NCBI GenBank assembly: GCA_023055425.1
Contig: JALGPY010000005.1
Coordinates: 2,877,501 to 2,941,500, forward strand
Length of the DNA: 64,000 nucleotides
Reading direction: 5' to 3'
From: Linanthus parryae
Taxonomy: Eukaryota; Streptophyta; Magnoliopsida; Ericales; Polemoniaceae
In this document: positions 1-10,835 of the stretch, piece by piece
Position numbering within the stretch: the stretch's first letter is position 1
Layout of the letters: every line of letters begins with the position of its first letter
Notes under the pieces: generated by a model
Told to the model about the DNA's origin: nothing
Databases searched by the model: none
The model's input: only the letters and a program-made list of their open reading frames with translations
Position numbers and translations under genes: made by a program

Positions 1-390
1 AAGTTAAACACAAGGTCATGTCAGCCATACATCACAGAGTAGTTGTTGATTCAAGCCTCATTGTTATACAGCATAAGAGAAGTAAAACAAGAGCTTCAGA
101 AAGAATCTAAGAGAATGAACAAAACGCATAGCTGCGAGTGAAGTTCCATAAGAGTTACCACTTTCTTCCACACAGCCTCATCCCTCTCCCACGAGGCCGG
201 GGACATATCCTCCACAGAAGCACTTGCTCTGTTTAAGGAAGCAATATTTGCTCTGGTATCCTGCTAGGCACATACCCTCTATGGAGGCACTTGAAGTCAG
301 GGGCAGAGACACTTGAGGACAAGGGGTCGCAATTAAAAATTGCCACCCATGACTTTTTGAAAACTCCACTAACGCCCCTCTTATTATAGT
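1..390. repeat. Copy 1 (partial) of a degenerate duplicated segment
   Basis: This stretch resembles parts of 1630-1850 and 3030-3220. Shared landmarks are the run around 85-145 (agtaaaacaagagctt, then a gcgagtgaagtt-like string) and a following block with 'gaggcc(a/g)gggaca'. No uninterrupted gene is visible. On the minus strand, short coding-like scraps end near 190. The segment looks like a decayed duplicate of a 3' exon/UTR rather than a transposon, because I see no terminal repeats. Function is unknown. Confidence 0.5.
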
Positions 391-733
391 TATTTTACAC
401 TAAGACCCTTAAGAAAATACATAAATGTCCTGCCTGGAATTAAAAATTTATATAACATCTTAATTTTGCCCTGGCTGGTTCGATGTCCTGCCTCCGCTAC
501 TGCTTGAACTGAGAGATAAAAGAAAAGGCTTCCCTGTTCCGTGACCACATGTTGGCAACTGCGCAGCAGACTAAGGAGGTAATCAAAACCAGCCCTCCTT
601 AGAAAATCGTTATACGACTCTATCAAGATTCAAGAGTAGTACCAGCTTTCACATTGAGAGCTAACTGAACCCAACAAGACTTAGCCTGAGGACAAACCAA
701 AACCACAAGGTAAGTAAGAAGAGCCTGCAACTC

Positions 734-1036
734 CTACTTGTCCATGCATAACATTCCAGGTCGTCTGCCAAAAGCATACAGGTTGGGCTCGACACAATTG
801 ACATAAGAATCTGCGCATCGGACATTCCCACTGTTCATGAACCCCAATGTGGTAGGAGAAACAAGGTAGCCGCATCCTACTGTTCTCAAGGCAGTTGCAG
901 TATAATATTTGAGAATCCTCATGATTAGGCCTACACCCTGTGTACCAAGATCGACAACAGTGAGAGGATGAACCAAAGAACATACATAAGCAGAGGATTC
1001 AAATGAAGTTGAAAAATATACCTGCAAACACACCAT
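734..1036 (-). other. Unrecognised exon-like open stretch
   Basis: A 100-codon minus-strand frame has a non-repetitive, ordinary amino-acid composition, including a stretch like HPLTVVDLGTQGVG and later SPTTLGFMNSGNVRCAD. It lies between duplicated segments that also carry minus-strand coding scraps, so it could be an exon of the same decayed host gene. I do not recognise the family. No start context or splice pair is convincing, and another frame is also open here, so this could be chance. Confidence 0.2.
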
Positions 1037-1187
1037 TGGATGCTCATGACTGGGTTCAATGTGTGTGTATTAAAATTTTGACCTCGTTCTCGTGTTTTTT
1101 CTACTACATAAAAGCTGACCTTGTTCTCGTGTTTCTACTACATAAAAGCTGGGATATTGCCAGTTTAAATATGTTAGATCAGTAAGC

Positions 1188-1850
1188 CATTATGGATAGA
1201 GCAATGAGCTAACAAAGGCAAACATAGAAAGGCTTGGTTAATGGTCAGCAGCAGATTTGACTCATTCGAGTGATCCCTGTCCAATGAACCACCTGCCAGG
1301 GTCCTTGTGTTAGTCTTCCCTGATTTGTATATTATTGAGGATTAGAGCTATTAGAGAGTTCCATCTCAGTGATAACATAAATCTCTCAATATTCACATAA
1401 TTCTGTTTAAAATTCGCATAAATCTGTTTAATTCAATCCAATGATGAAAGAGCATAATTAAATCAGCATTAACAAAACCTGACAGCCAGAGAAAAGCCAT
1501 ATTTCTCTCAATATAGCTAGCCATGGTGTTCGCAATATAAAGCAGTGACTTCAAAGTAATGTAAACAGAGCCTCAATAATTGTGTTTATGAAGAAAATGC
1601 AAATGCATTTGGAAGTTAAAACAGACATACATCGTAATAATGGACAATGGTTTTCTGATTTCAAACCTCATCTTGTTCGTTCTACTGCCACATTACAGAA
1701 GTAAAAACAAGAGCTTGAAACGAGTCTGAAAGAGTAGCAAAGCACATAGTAGCTGCAAGTGAAGTTTACCACTTCTTCAACAACAGTTCTCGATCCCTTT
1801 TTGATGAGGGCAGGGACATCAATTGATCACGGACGGTATTGGTTCTTGAG
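1188..1850. repeat. Copy 2 of the duplicated segment
   Basis: The blocks follow the same order as in 2225-3220. They are the 'gcaatgagctaacaaagg' block (1200), the 'ggtcagcagcagatttga' block (1241), 'atctctcaatattcacataa' (1381), a 'gacagccagagaaaa' block (1481) and 'ttcaacaacagttctcgat' (1777). Identity is high within blocks, with indels between them. On the minus strand the last block reads as a short carboxy-terminal-like peptide (RDQLMSLPSSKRDRELLLKKW, about 1755-1835) that recurs in copy 3. Confidence 0.7.
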
Positions 1851-1864
1851 GAGGACAACTGATT

Positions 1865-2128
1865 TTAGATAAATAAATATCCACGATTGCCAGGGACATC
1901 ATCCTCATATTTCCTCAGGAACTTGTCTATGAAATCCTTCTCCTTCATGGATAAGAAACTACTGAAGGAGATACTTTTCCATGAGGCCAGGGACAATGGT
2001 AACGTAAGCGGCATCCAAAGAGAGCTGGCAGTAAACTTCCATAAGTCCTTCCAACTTCTCAGCAACAACAAAATAGCAAATATAGTACCAACTATTTCCC
2101 TTACTGCAACAACATCATTTCTATCCAA
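1865..2128 (-). pseudogene. Decayed coding-like segment with repeated D-K-F..K-Y..D-V-P motif
   Basis: The minus strand carries an 87-codon frame whose end contains FIDKFLRKYEDDVPG. About 280 bp to the right, around 2165-2225 on the same strand, a related peptide DKFVDKYKIDVPDL is readable in another frame. The recurrence of a motif with DKF, KY and DVP spaced alike suggests duplicated exons of one decayed gene. I do not recognise the protein family. Reading frames break quickly, so this is at best a pseudogene fragment. Confidence 0.3.
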
Positions 2129-2224
2129 TGAGGTCTGAGGAACATTTACTGATTTTCCCTAAATAAATATCCATTAGGTCTGGGACGTCAATCTTGTATT
2201 TGTCCACAAACTTGTCATAATGCC

Positions 2225-3220
2225 ACTATGGATAGAGCAATGAGCTAACAAAGGAAAACATAAAAAGGCTTGGTTAATGGTCAGCAGCAGATTTGAGTGA
2301 TCCCTGTCCATGTAACATCTGCCGGGTCCCTATGTTAGTCTTCCCTAATTTGTATAATATATTGAGGATTAGGGCTGTTAGAGACTTCCATCTCAATGAT
2401 AACAGAAATATTCGATTTTAACAAGAAGATTAGAGAACAAATGAGATGAAGAAGAAGAAATTTCATTCAAACATCTGCGTCAAAATGAAGCAGAAGAGCA
2501 AGTCTTATACAAGGAAATAACTGAAAACCAATAATTGAGAGACAGATGTCTCCTATCACAGGCCAAGAAAAGAAAAACCAAAAAACACATTTACAGCTAA
2601 GAGGTATAACGAAACTGCATCGTTTCGCTAAGACCTTTGCTGCAAATAGTAATTATCTAGTTAATGAAATAGAACAAGATAGAAATAACTTATTACATAT
2701 AAGACCCAAACTCACACCAAACATTTCAATATTCCCCCTCAAATTCAATAAGAAATCTCTCAAAATTGCACATAAATCTGTTTAAAGTTCAGGAGTTTAA
2801 TATAATCCAATGATGAGAGAGCATTTATTGTTAGGAGATGGAACTCTATATGACTTGCACATAAATAAATCAGAACTTAACAAAATGACAGCCAGAGAAA
2901 AACATAGTTCCCCCAACATAGCCATGGTGTTTGCAAAATAATGCAGTGACTTAAAAGTAATGTAAACAGAGCCTCAATAATTGTGTTTCATTGAAGAAAA
3001 TGAAAATACATTTGGAAGTTAAAACAAGGGTGTGAAGTCTTACGTAATAATGGACAAGTGATTTCAACCTCATCTCGTTCGTTCTGCTGAAACATAACAG
3101 AAGTAAAGCAAAGCACATAGTAGCTCCGAGTGAAGTTTACCCCTTGTTCAACAACAGTTCTCGATACCTTTTCAATGAGGTCAGGGACGTCATTTGATCA
3201 CGGTATTGGTCAATTTTGAG
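2225..3220. repeat. Copy 3 of the duplicated segment, interrupted by an LTR fragment
   Basis: This copy parallels 1188-1850 block by block but is longer because of an insertion at 2410-2756. Its last block (3129-3220) again reads on the minus strand as RDQMTSLTSLKRYRELLLNKG and abuts the hAT transposase remnant. Confidence 0.7.
2410..2756 (-). mobile_element. Copia LTR fragment with adjoining polypurine tract
   Basis: Relative to copy 2, this 347-bp piece is extra sequence. It is bounded by GAAAT at 2405-2409 and 2752-2756, a 5-bp direct repeat. Read on the minus strand it starts with a polypurine tract (TTTGAGGGGGAATATTGAAA, around 2732-2751) followed by AT-rich, LTR-like sequence. PPT plus LTR but no internal region is unusual, since a simple solo LTR lacks the PPT. 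The LTR ends are not a clean TG...CA, so exact boundaries are uncertain. Confidence 0.5.
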
Positions 3221-3564
3221 TGTGTTTCTAGAAATCACCTTAAAAGAAGATTGGAGAGAAAACACAAACTCTTGAAACCCAACATAATCGATGATACTCA
3301 AAGGAAAATTATGTAAGATAACCATCTTAGCAAGCTTATCTCTAGATACTTCTTGCTCAAAGTTACTCACGCTTATGATCTTAACTCCATTAGCCGTTTC
3401 ACCAACAAAAACTTTTTGCCCCCATCATGCTTTCAATGTCTCGTTGAGTACCTTTATAGTTAGGACATCTACGATCAATGTGATTCAACAAATGACTTGT
3501 TCCGGATTTTCTATATACCAATAAATTATCTTTTGAAATAGTTGCAAATAGCTTTTATTCCTTC
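3137..3564 (-). pseudogene. hAT-superfamily (BED finger, RICESLEEPER-like) transposase, 3' part
   Basis: On the minus strand, about 3395-3490 reads as the second half of a BED zinc finger: KSGTSHLLNHIDRRC, with the HLxxH and following Cys expected of the family. The next segment, about 3215-3370, reads DKLAKMVILHNFPLSIIDYV and then GFQEFVFSLQ, a conserved pattern in plant hAT transposases ('LA+MI+.H..PL..VE..GF..F'). The first cysteine pair of the finger is degraded and frames shift, so it is a pseudogene. It is cut at 3564/3565 by the Copia element and continues at 8309. Family assignment rests on remembered patterns. Confidence 0.7.
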
Positions 3565-3685
3565 TGTTAACTTAGAAAATATTATTGACGGAGATAACTA
3601 GTGCTAGTACAACTATTAGTTTAAATAGACTATCTAAGGACTAATAATGTAAATATACTTTCACTTATTTACAATATGTCCTACA
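3565..3685 (-). repeat. 3' LTR of the Ale-like Copia element
   Basis: This 121-bp terminal repeat is nearly identical to 8188-8308. The polyprotein stop codon (3661-3663 on the minus strand) lies inside it. Confidence 0.95.
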
Positions 3686-6600
3686 CGCCCCCGCAAGATG
3701 GAAGATCTGGTGGAGACTCCAATCTTGGAACGCAGCGAGAGAAACGGTCCACGGGAGAGTGGTTTCGTGAGACAATCTGCCAGTTGATCTTGAGAAGAAA
3801 CATGAGAGACGCGGAGAATGCCAGCATGAACCTGTTCCCGGACAAAGTGAAAGTCAAGGGCAACATGCTTCATGCGAGAATGAAACACCGGGTTGGAGCA
3901 AACATAATTGGTCCCCATGTTGTCACAATAGATGACAGGTGCAGCCTGCAATGGAGCACCAAGTTCAGCAAGAAGTGAAGAGAGCCAGCGTAATTCAGCG
4001 GACGCAGCTGCTACAACACGATATTCAGCCTCAGTTGATGAACGAGCAACGGTGTGTTGTTTCCGTGAGCCCCAGGAGATAGGGGAACCTCCAAGATACA
4101 CAATATAACCAGATGTGGACGTATAGTCATCTTTGTTCCCTGCCCAATCAGCATCAGAGAACGCATAGAGAGTGCGTGGCCCACGACGAAGAACTAAGCC
4201 AAGATCAGTTGTGCCATGTAAGTACCGTAGCAGTCGCTTGACTGCATTCCAATGAGATGTTTTTGGTTTGTGCATGAACTGAGAGAGCCGATTAACGGCA
4301 AAGGAGATGTCTGGCCAAGTGAGGGAGAGATATTGCAGACTCCCAACAGCCATCCGATATTCCTTGGCATCGGAAAGAGCGGTGCCACTGGTGATGCGAA
4401 GATCAGCTGAAGTATCCATGGGCGTCTGAACAGGATTGGCCGAGGACATGCCGAGACGTTGGAGAAGATCAAGGATGTACTTCTGCTGCGATGAGATCAG
4501 GCCCTGAGGATGCGGTAAAACCTCCACACCGAGGAAATATGACAGATCACCAAGATCTTTGATAGAGAACCTGCGAGAAAGATCAAGGATGCATCGCTGG
4601 ACAGCAGAGGTGTCAGATCCAGTAATTATAATATCGTCCACATATACCAGGAGATATAGGATAACACCTGAGTGACGATATATGAAAATAGATGTATCCG
4701 CACGAGAGTTCACAAAAGCCTTGCTGAAGTAGAAAATGACGGAGTTCTGCATACCATGCCCTTGGGGCCTGCTTGAGGCCATAGATCGCCTTGTTAAGGC
4801 GGCAGACATGATGTGGACGATCTTGGTCCACAAATCCAGGAGGCTGCTGCATATATACTGTCTCATGAAGAGAGCCCTGCAGAAAGGCATTATTGACATC
4901 CAACTGTCTGATAATCCAATGTTGAGATACTGCAATAGAAAGCACGAGCCGAATGGTAGATGGTTTGACAACCGGACTGAAAATGTCATGGTAGTCAATG
5001 TCGGGCCTTTGGTGATACCCCTTGGCAACTAAACGAGCCTTGTACCTGTCAACAGACCCGTCGGGATTACGCTTCACGCGAAATACCCACCTGCAACCAA
5101 CCAGATTAGTGGCACTAGACGGTAAAACAAGATCCCACGTGTTATTCTGAACAAGGGCATCAAGCTCGGCAGCCATAGCCGTGCGCCACTGAAGATGCCT
5201 CAAGGCCTCAGTGACAGAAGTGGGTTCGCTATCTTTATTATTGGTAGGGGCAGTGACAGTGAAGGTGTAACGAGGAGTATTACGGAGGGTGCCGTCATGG
5301 GAGCGAGTGACCATAGGATGTGTGGAATCTATTGGAGAAGCAACTGGAGGAGGAGCTGGATTGACTGGGGGCTGGGGTTCGGCCACATGTGGCAGAGGCT
5401 CGGAGGGTGTGGTGGTACGACGAACATAGTGTTTGCCGGAGTATCTATGAGGCGCATGTATATCTGGTGGAGGAATGGACGTTTGGGCAACGACTGTAGG
5501 CCGCATATCAGATGTTGGGGATGGTAAAGTGAGTATACTGGTGGTAGGTGAGAACCACAAGGAGACAAGATCGTCTGTGGTAGGAGGGTCGTCGGTCAAC
5601 TGAGAAGAGAATGGGAAGGAGGACTCGTCAAACTGAACATGTCGAGACACGTACAAACGATGAGATGTAACATCAAGGCAAATATATGCACTTTGTGTTA
5701 AGGAGTAGCCGACAAAGACACACGGGGTGGACCGGTCATCCAATTTGTGGGTGGTGTAGGGACGGAGGTAGGGATAACAGAGACATCCAAAGACTCAGAG
5801 TTTGGTGTAGTTGGGTTGTTGTTGGAAGATGACCTCAAAAGGAGAACGAAATTTGAGATTTCGTGTAGGCAGGCGATTAATAAGATAGACGGCTGCAGTG
5901 AATGCATAGGGCCAGTAGTGAGTAGGCATAGACGCATGATGGAGTAGGGCAAGGTCAGTTTCGACAATGTGTCGATGGCGCCTTTCAGAGTAGCCATTGT
6001 GTTCAGATGTATGAGGTGGAGAGGTAAGGTGAGATATACCGTGAGTTGAAAGATAGCTGCGGAGGCCAATGTATTCACGACCATTGTCGGAGTAAAGAGT
6101 TTTGAGAGGCAATGAGAAGAACTTTTCGACAAGGGCACGCCAACGAACAAAGATATTGTGCAGCTGAGATTTACGTTGCATCGAATAAAACCAAATGTAC
6201 TTAGAATAATGATCAACAAATACGACATAATATTTGGAGCCATCATGAGATAGAATGGGGGAAGTCCAGACATCCGAGAAAACCACCTCAAGGGGTCGAG
6301 AAGATTTTATATTAGAAGTTTGAAACGGAATTTTATGACTCTTGATGCATTGACATGCATTACAGGACTCAGACTCTTTGCTACTACTGAACCGAAGTAA
6401 AAACTTGGACACCACTTGACGACAAATTGTGTCAGCTGGATGACCGAGACGACAGTGCCATGAACGAAATGACGGACGAGACTCGGTGACGAGTGCCAGC
6501 GAGGGAGTGGATGCTGGCCACTCATAGACCCCATCTTTAAGTGGTCCGGTCAGAATAGGCGCCCCCGTGGTTCGATCCTTCAAAACAAAACCAACAGAAC

Positions 6601-8088
6601 TAAATTCAGCCACAAGATTGTTAGAGGAGCAGAGCTGAGAGACGGATATAAGATTTTTCTGAATGGCTGGAACGCAAAGAACGTTATTAAGCTGAAAAGT
6701 ATGAGACGAAGAGGATAAAGATAGCGAACCAGTGTGGGTGATTACCAGACTAGTGCCATCACCAATCATGACATCATCGCCGTAGTTGTATGGCTGATGG
6801 AGTGATAGATTGGCCAGATCAGAGGTGATATGATGAGTAGCTCCGCTATCGAGCAGCCAAGACGGTGTGGGTGGCACTCCTGACTGAGCTGTGACCACAT
6901 GAGCACGCGGAGTCCAGGAGGAGGACTGCGAAGGGTACCCTGGGTTGTTGTTGTAGCATGTACGAGGAGCTGAGGGACGAGGAGACCCGGAATCATGATA
7001 TTGCTGGGGCATCCAGTCGAATTGTGAGCACTGACGAATACGATGACCTTGCGCACCACAACCCTGAAAGAACCCCTTAAACGGACGTGGCGGTTGGGGA
7101 CCTGATTGAGTAGACGGAGGGTACCAGCCTGATGAAGGGGGAGGCGGGGGTGGCGTGGTCCACTGAGGTTGATACGAATGTGGAAACTGCTGCTGTGTGT
7201 TTGTATACTGCTGATGATTCGATCGACCGGTGTGCCCACGACCACGCCCACGGCCTTTATGCTGAGGACCAAAGGAGGCATGGGCTGAAGCAGGAGTGGA
7301 TAGTGAAGAATTCCGCGGAGTTTTAGCAAAGAACTGCTCCTGTTGCGTTAGTTTCTCGAAGAGCTCCTCAAAGCCAATATGCGTGTCTCGTGCTTTAATG
7401 GCTGCAACAATGGGGAAGTAAATCTCATTAAGTCCTTCAAGAATTCGATCCACCACGTCAGATTCATCCATAGGCTTGCCTAGGAGAGCCAGTTCGTCTG
7501 CTTTGTGTTTCACAAAATGCATAAAAGCGGATATTGTCCGCGTTCCTTGCTGTGGGTTTTTCAAATGTTCCTTGATTTGATTTATGTGGCCACGAGTTGG
7601 GCGAGCATAAATGTTGTGAAGGGTACGCCAAACGTCAAAAGCTGTGTGCGCAGTGGTGATGTGCGACAAGGCAGATTGTGACAAAGTGCTTGCAAGGAAG
7701 GCAAACACCAGTTGGTCCTGCTGAAACCAGGACGTGTATGCCGAGTTCGTTGAAGGGCTGTGACGCCGTTGCAACCAGAAGAGGCGGACGAAGAGTCCGT
7801 GGCAGAAACTGCCACTGTTTGTGTTGGCTGACCCGTTCCGACTGTCGGGTTGGCTTCGGAAGCCGTTGTTTGAGTTTCTGTTGATGGCGCGATTAGAGGC
7901 GGTGGTGGCGGCTTTGTTCCGTCAACATGACCCAGCAGTCCATGGCCGGTGAGAAGCGCCTGAACTTGGACCTTCCAATTCAGGAAGTTAGCACCATCAA
8001 GTTTGATGAGCGTCGGAGGAGCGACGACCACGATGAGTGGCTGGGAGGGATCATTCGGATATGGGACAAAAGTATTACCTGGAGCCAA
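3661..8088 (-). pseudogene. Copia gag-pol polyprotein, broken at three places
   Basis: The order on the minus strand is typical Copia. Gag starts at ATG 8088 (MAPGNTFVPYPNDPS), with a degenerate CCHC knuckle near 7026-7075. The protease motif WLLDSGATHH is near 6845, then a pre-integrase domain and integrase with D (VVFSDVW), D (YSDNGREY) and E (GYSERR) around 6290-5990. Reverse transcriptase carries YVDD near 4631-4647 and RNase H follows. Three lesions are visible: a 1-nt frameshift near 7768 in gag, an in-frame TGA at 5792-5794 between integrase and RT (consistent with CGA to TGA), and an extra T in a T-run near 4708 before the YVDD motif. Everything else reads open. It cannot make a full polyprotein unless these are assembly errors. 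Confidence 0.92.
3686..3698 (-). other. Polypurine tract of the Ale-like Copia element
   Basis: On the minus strand this reads CTTGCGGGGGCG immediately before the 3' LTR. That is the expected place for plus-strand priming in reverse transcription. Confidence 0.7.
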
Positions 8089-8173
8089 GCCGGAAAAGAT
8101 GAGGGAACTACTGTTGATCGATCCTCTGATGAGCGGCGACGGCTACCTAGGGTTTTGGAGCAGGATCACAAAC

Positions 8174-8187
8174 CCGCTCTGATACCA
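8174..8187 (-). other. Primer-binding site (initiator Met tRNA)
   Basis: On the minus strand the sequence just inside the 5' LTR reads (ca)TGGTATCAGAGCG. This is the usual complement of the 3' end of plant initiator methionine tRNA. Confidence 0.9.
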
Positions 8188-8308
8188 TGTTAACTTAGAA
8201 AATATTATTGACGGAGATAACTAGTGCTAGTACAACTATTAGTTTAAATAGACTATCTAAGGACTAATAACGTAAATATACTTTCACTTATTTACAATAT
8301 GTCCTACA
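8188..8308 (-). repeat. 5' LTR of the Ale-like Copia element
   Basis: This 121-bp repeat pairs with 3565-3685. It starts with TG and ends with CA. Confidence 0.95.
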
Positions 8309-8525
8309 CCTTCTTTAGTATGAATATTTGAAAAGTGATCACACACCCTTGAATTAGATCTCTAAGCCCTCTTTGAATTATTCTCTCCCCCTCTTCATTG
8401 AGTTTTCTCTTACCTCCATTCTCCCCTTGAGTTTCCCTTTCAATCTCTTCTTGAGTATCGTTCGGAGAAACTTCAACTATAAAGGGGTTGCTTCCAACTT
8501 TTGTTGACGCGAAGCTTGCTCTCGT
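8309..8525 (-). pseudogene. hAT transposase, 5' part (continuation)
   Basis: After removing the Copia element and one CCTTC copy, the minus strand here joins the BED-finger remnant at 3564. Reading leftward from about 8510 it gives an acidic/basic amino-terminal peptide (EVSPNDTQEEIERETQGENG, then GKRKLNEEGERII), open down to the insertion. Low-complexity charged N termini ahead of a BED finger are common in these transposases. Continuity across the insertion supports one original exon, but the finger's first half contains a stop, so the gene was already dead or decayed later. Confidence 0.45.
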
Positions 8526-10092
8526 GTATCAAATTTTACCTACACATGCAACAAAAACACAACTAGTGATTTTGAAAACATAATATATACCCACTAAACA
8601 AATAAAGTATGAATAATAAAAAAATGGCTTAAACTAACTTTTGCTAACAAAAAATAAAATAAAACATAGGTTAGCGGTGATTACTGAATTGGTGATCTGC
8701 ATTCATCATCAGGCAAATCAAAATGACCATTTTTAAGTTATTCTACTTCTGGAAGTCAGCGACAGAAAATCGTGGAAAAACGAACAATTAAATAAAGAAA
8801 ATTGATGCCATCCCTTGCCTCAATTCATTCTACATAAAATGTCTCTTCAGGTTGAGGATGCCCATACACAAAATACATCAATATCGAGGTCTGAATCATT
8901 CATCCACCACAAGGCTAGGCCCCCACCTTTGCCTTCAAGTTCACCCGTTTTTTTATTAACGCCGTCCAAAAATTGTTTCTGGTCGTGTTTTTTTTTCCCC
9001 TCTTGGTCTTGACTGGTTCTTTGGGCTTTGGTTGGTTCTCTTGGGGACCATGTGTGAATGGGGGTCTCTTCTACGAAATATTGGTTTGGGCCTTTCTTTT
9101 CCAGCCCTATTTGAAGCCCATTAACATTAATCTCACACAAGTTGCAAACCCAACAACGGCATCTATTCTCTTTTCAAATAAACACGGTCAACGTTAGCCT
9201 ATCTTGAAATGAAAACTACTCTCTCTCTGAACGACGGCATCTATTCTCTTTTCATCTACTGATCTGAAAGTTTGAATTGAATTTTGATCTGTTTTTTTCG
9301 CCAAATGCTACATGTTTGTTGTAAAGGCTCCCCAATTTTTTTAGTCTTTTATAGCAACTTCTAAACCAATACATTCATATCTGCAGATTTTTCTGATTTG
9401 AGCCTTAGGTTTCAGTTTTAAATAGCCTTTTGGGAAGGGTTATGTTTTTTTAGCGGAAGAATTTGAGCCTTGGATAACTTCTTTTCTCTCTGCGGAGTGA
9501 GTCTAAAGTGTTTGCTTCTCAATTAAAATTAAATATATTGAAATTTAAAACACAATGAAACTCGAATTTATAGATTTAATTTCTTCACACCAGTCAAAAG
9601 ATTTAGTGTGCATTCTGATTTTAATCTCAATAATATGTCAAAAATGTTAAATTTCTTGTTTCCTCTACTTTGGACTTGGATTCTAATTCTAAACACATTA
9701 CTAGTCAAAACTTGTAATACCACTTCCATTTCTGGTACGGTGTTAAGAAGAGAAATGGCTAATGTAGACTAGAACTGAAACTTAGATGTCTCTAAGTATA
9801 TACATGTGTCGTGTTTATTCAACTAGGATGTTAGTTCTGTTTGAACAAAAGTTTGTCTATTGAATAAGTGATAGAATCTTCTCATTGAGTTGGTTGAGAA
9901 CTCAAGGTTATATTTTTGCACTAATAATTTACTTCATAGGGTATTAATTCATTTGTCAAGTCATGGAGCATGTTCTAGGATTTGTGAAGCAGTTACTTGT
10001 TAGTTTACTTTTTGAACTATTCAAGTTTCTCAAAGTCTTAGAGACCTCAAAAGGGTTTAATATGTGCACTTTGTCAAGTGTTCAAGTATCAA
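8526..10092. other. AT-rich spacer without a supported gene
   Basis: I see no convincing gene. A 25-bp string (acggcatctattctcttttca) occurs twice, near 9155 and 9233, as a short direct repeat. Pyrimidine-rich tracts near 8975-9000 and 9220 are the only other notable feature. The interval ends at the target duplication of the Mutator-like element. Confidence 0.5.
8847..8950 (-). pseudogene. Possible scrap of a LINE endonuclease domain
   Basis: About 32 codons on the minus strand contain GKGGGLALWWMNDSDLDIDV. This resembles the 'GGLAL-W' strand of L1-type apurinic endonucleases. Nothing upstream or downstream supports a larger LINE, so chance similarity is possible. Confidence 0.3.
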
Positions 10093-10101
10093 TTATGATA
10101 A

Positions 10102-10186
10102 GGGTAAAAGACAAAAACCACCCCTTGAGTATGGGGTATATACAAAAAAACTCCTCGTGTTCGGGGATATACAAAAACCACCCCTG
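10102..10186 (+). repeat. Left terminal inverted repeat of the Mutator-like element
   Basis: This is an almost exact inverted match to 26167-26251. The following 225 bp, to the Tekay insertion, also match the family terminus at 59087-59336. Confidence 0.9.
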
Positions 10187-10827
10187 CCGAGACAAAAACC
10201 CCCCTGTCAGTGGATGGACGTTAGACAAATAGCACTCTTATGTTACAATTAGTTAGTATGAGGGTGCATTATGTATTTTTTATGACCATTTTGCCCCTAC
10301 ATGTGTTTTTTACTTTTTGTGTCTTTTTGTTCATGTTCATGGTGTTCTTGAACACCACCAAAGACACCACCAAGAACACCACACAACCACCACACCACCA
10401 CCGCCGCCACTGTAATACCCCGATTATCTAGCAGGGGTAAAACAGTCATTTTAGAAGAATAATAATTAATTTGGCAAAATAATATTTTGAGTTTAATTTG
10501 TAAGATGTTTTAGAATAATATTAAGAGTAATAATTAATAGTTAATTCGTAGTTGTTTTGCAAATTCTAGCTAGTTTTAATGTATAGCGCGTGTTTAAGCA
10601 CCGCGAGTGTTGCTAGACTTGCCACACCCAATCACCCAACCACATAGTACTCCACCCACACCCAATTATTGCCAAAAATATTATTTAATTAGACAACTTT
10701 TGTCTCCAGCAAGCTTTCTCTTCTCCTTCTTCTACACAATTCTTCACCATCATCACCACCACCTTCATGAAGATACTAGCACCGCCCTTGTCACATCACT
10801 TGTGCTTGGAGCCCAAGCAATCTCAGC

Positions 10828-10835
10828 TATATAAA
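10828..10835 (+). promoter_or_regulatory. TATA box of the Tekay LTR
   Basis: TATATAAA lies 417 bp into the LTR, just before the GC-rich zone, as expected for a U3 promoter. The second LTR has the same box at 19333-19340 and the inverted solo LTR has it at 25271-25278. Confidence 0.65.

Larger units (their letters stand above)
3565..8308 (-). mobile_element. Ale-like Copia LTR retrotransposon (complete structure)
   Basis: The 4744-bp element lies on the minus strand. It has 121-bp LTRs beginning TGTTAACTTAG and ending ATGTCCTACA, and a perfect 5-bp target duplication CCTTC (3560-3564 and 8309-8313). A primer-binding site complementary to initiator Met tRNA adjoins the right (5') LTR, and a purine tract adjoins the left (3') LTR. 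I saw one LTR difference (taatgt versus taacgt), so insertion is recent. Short LTRs and a single gag-pol suggest the Ale/Retrofit lineage, though this is inference. It interrupts a hAT transposase pseudogene. Confidence 0.95.

Noticed and set aside
4736..5527. Plus-strand frames across the Ale-like Copia pol
   Set aside because: They are antisense shadows of the integrase/RT frame, with no motifs of their own.
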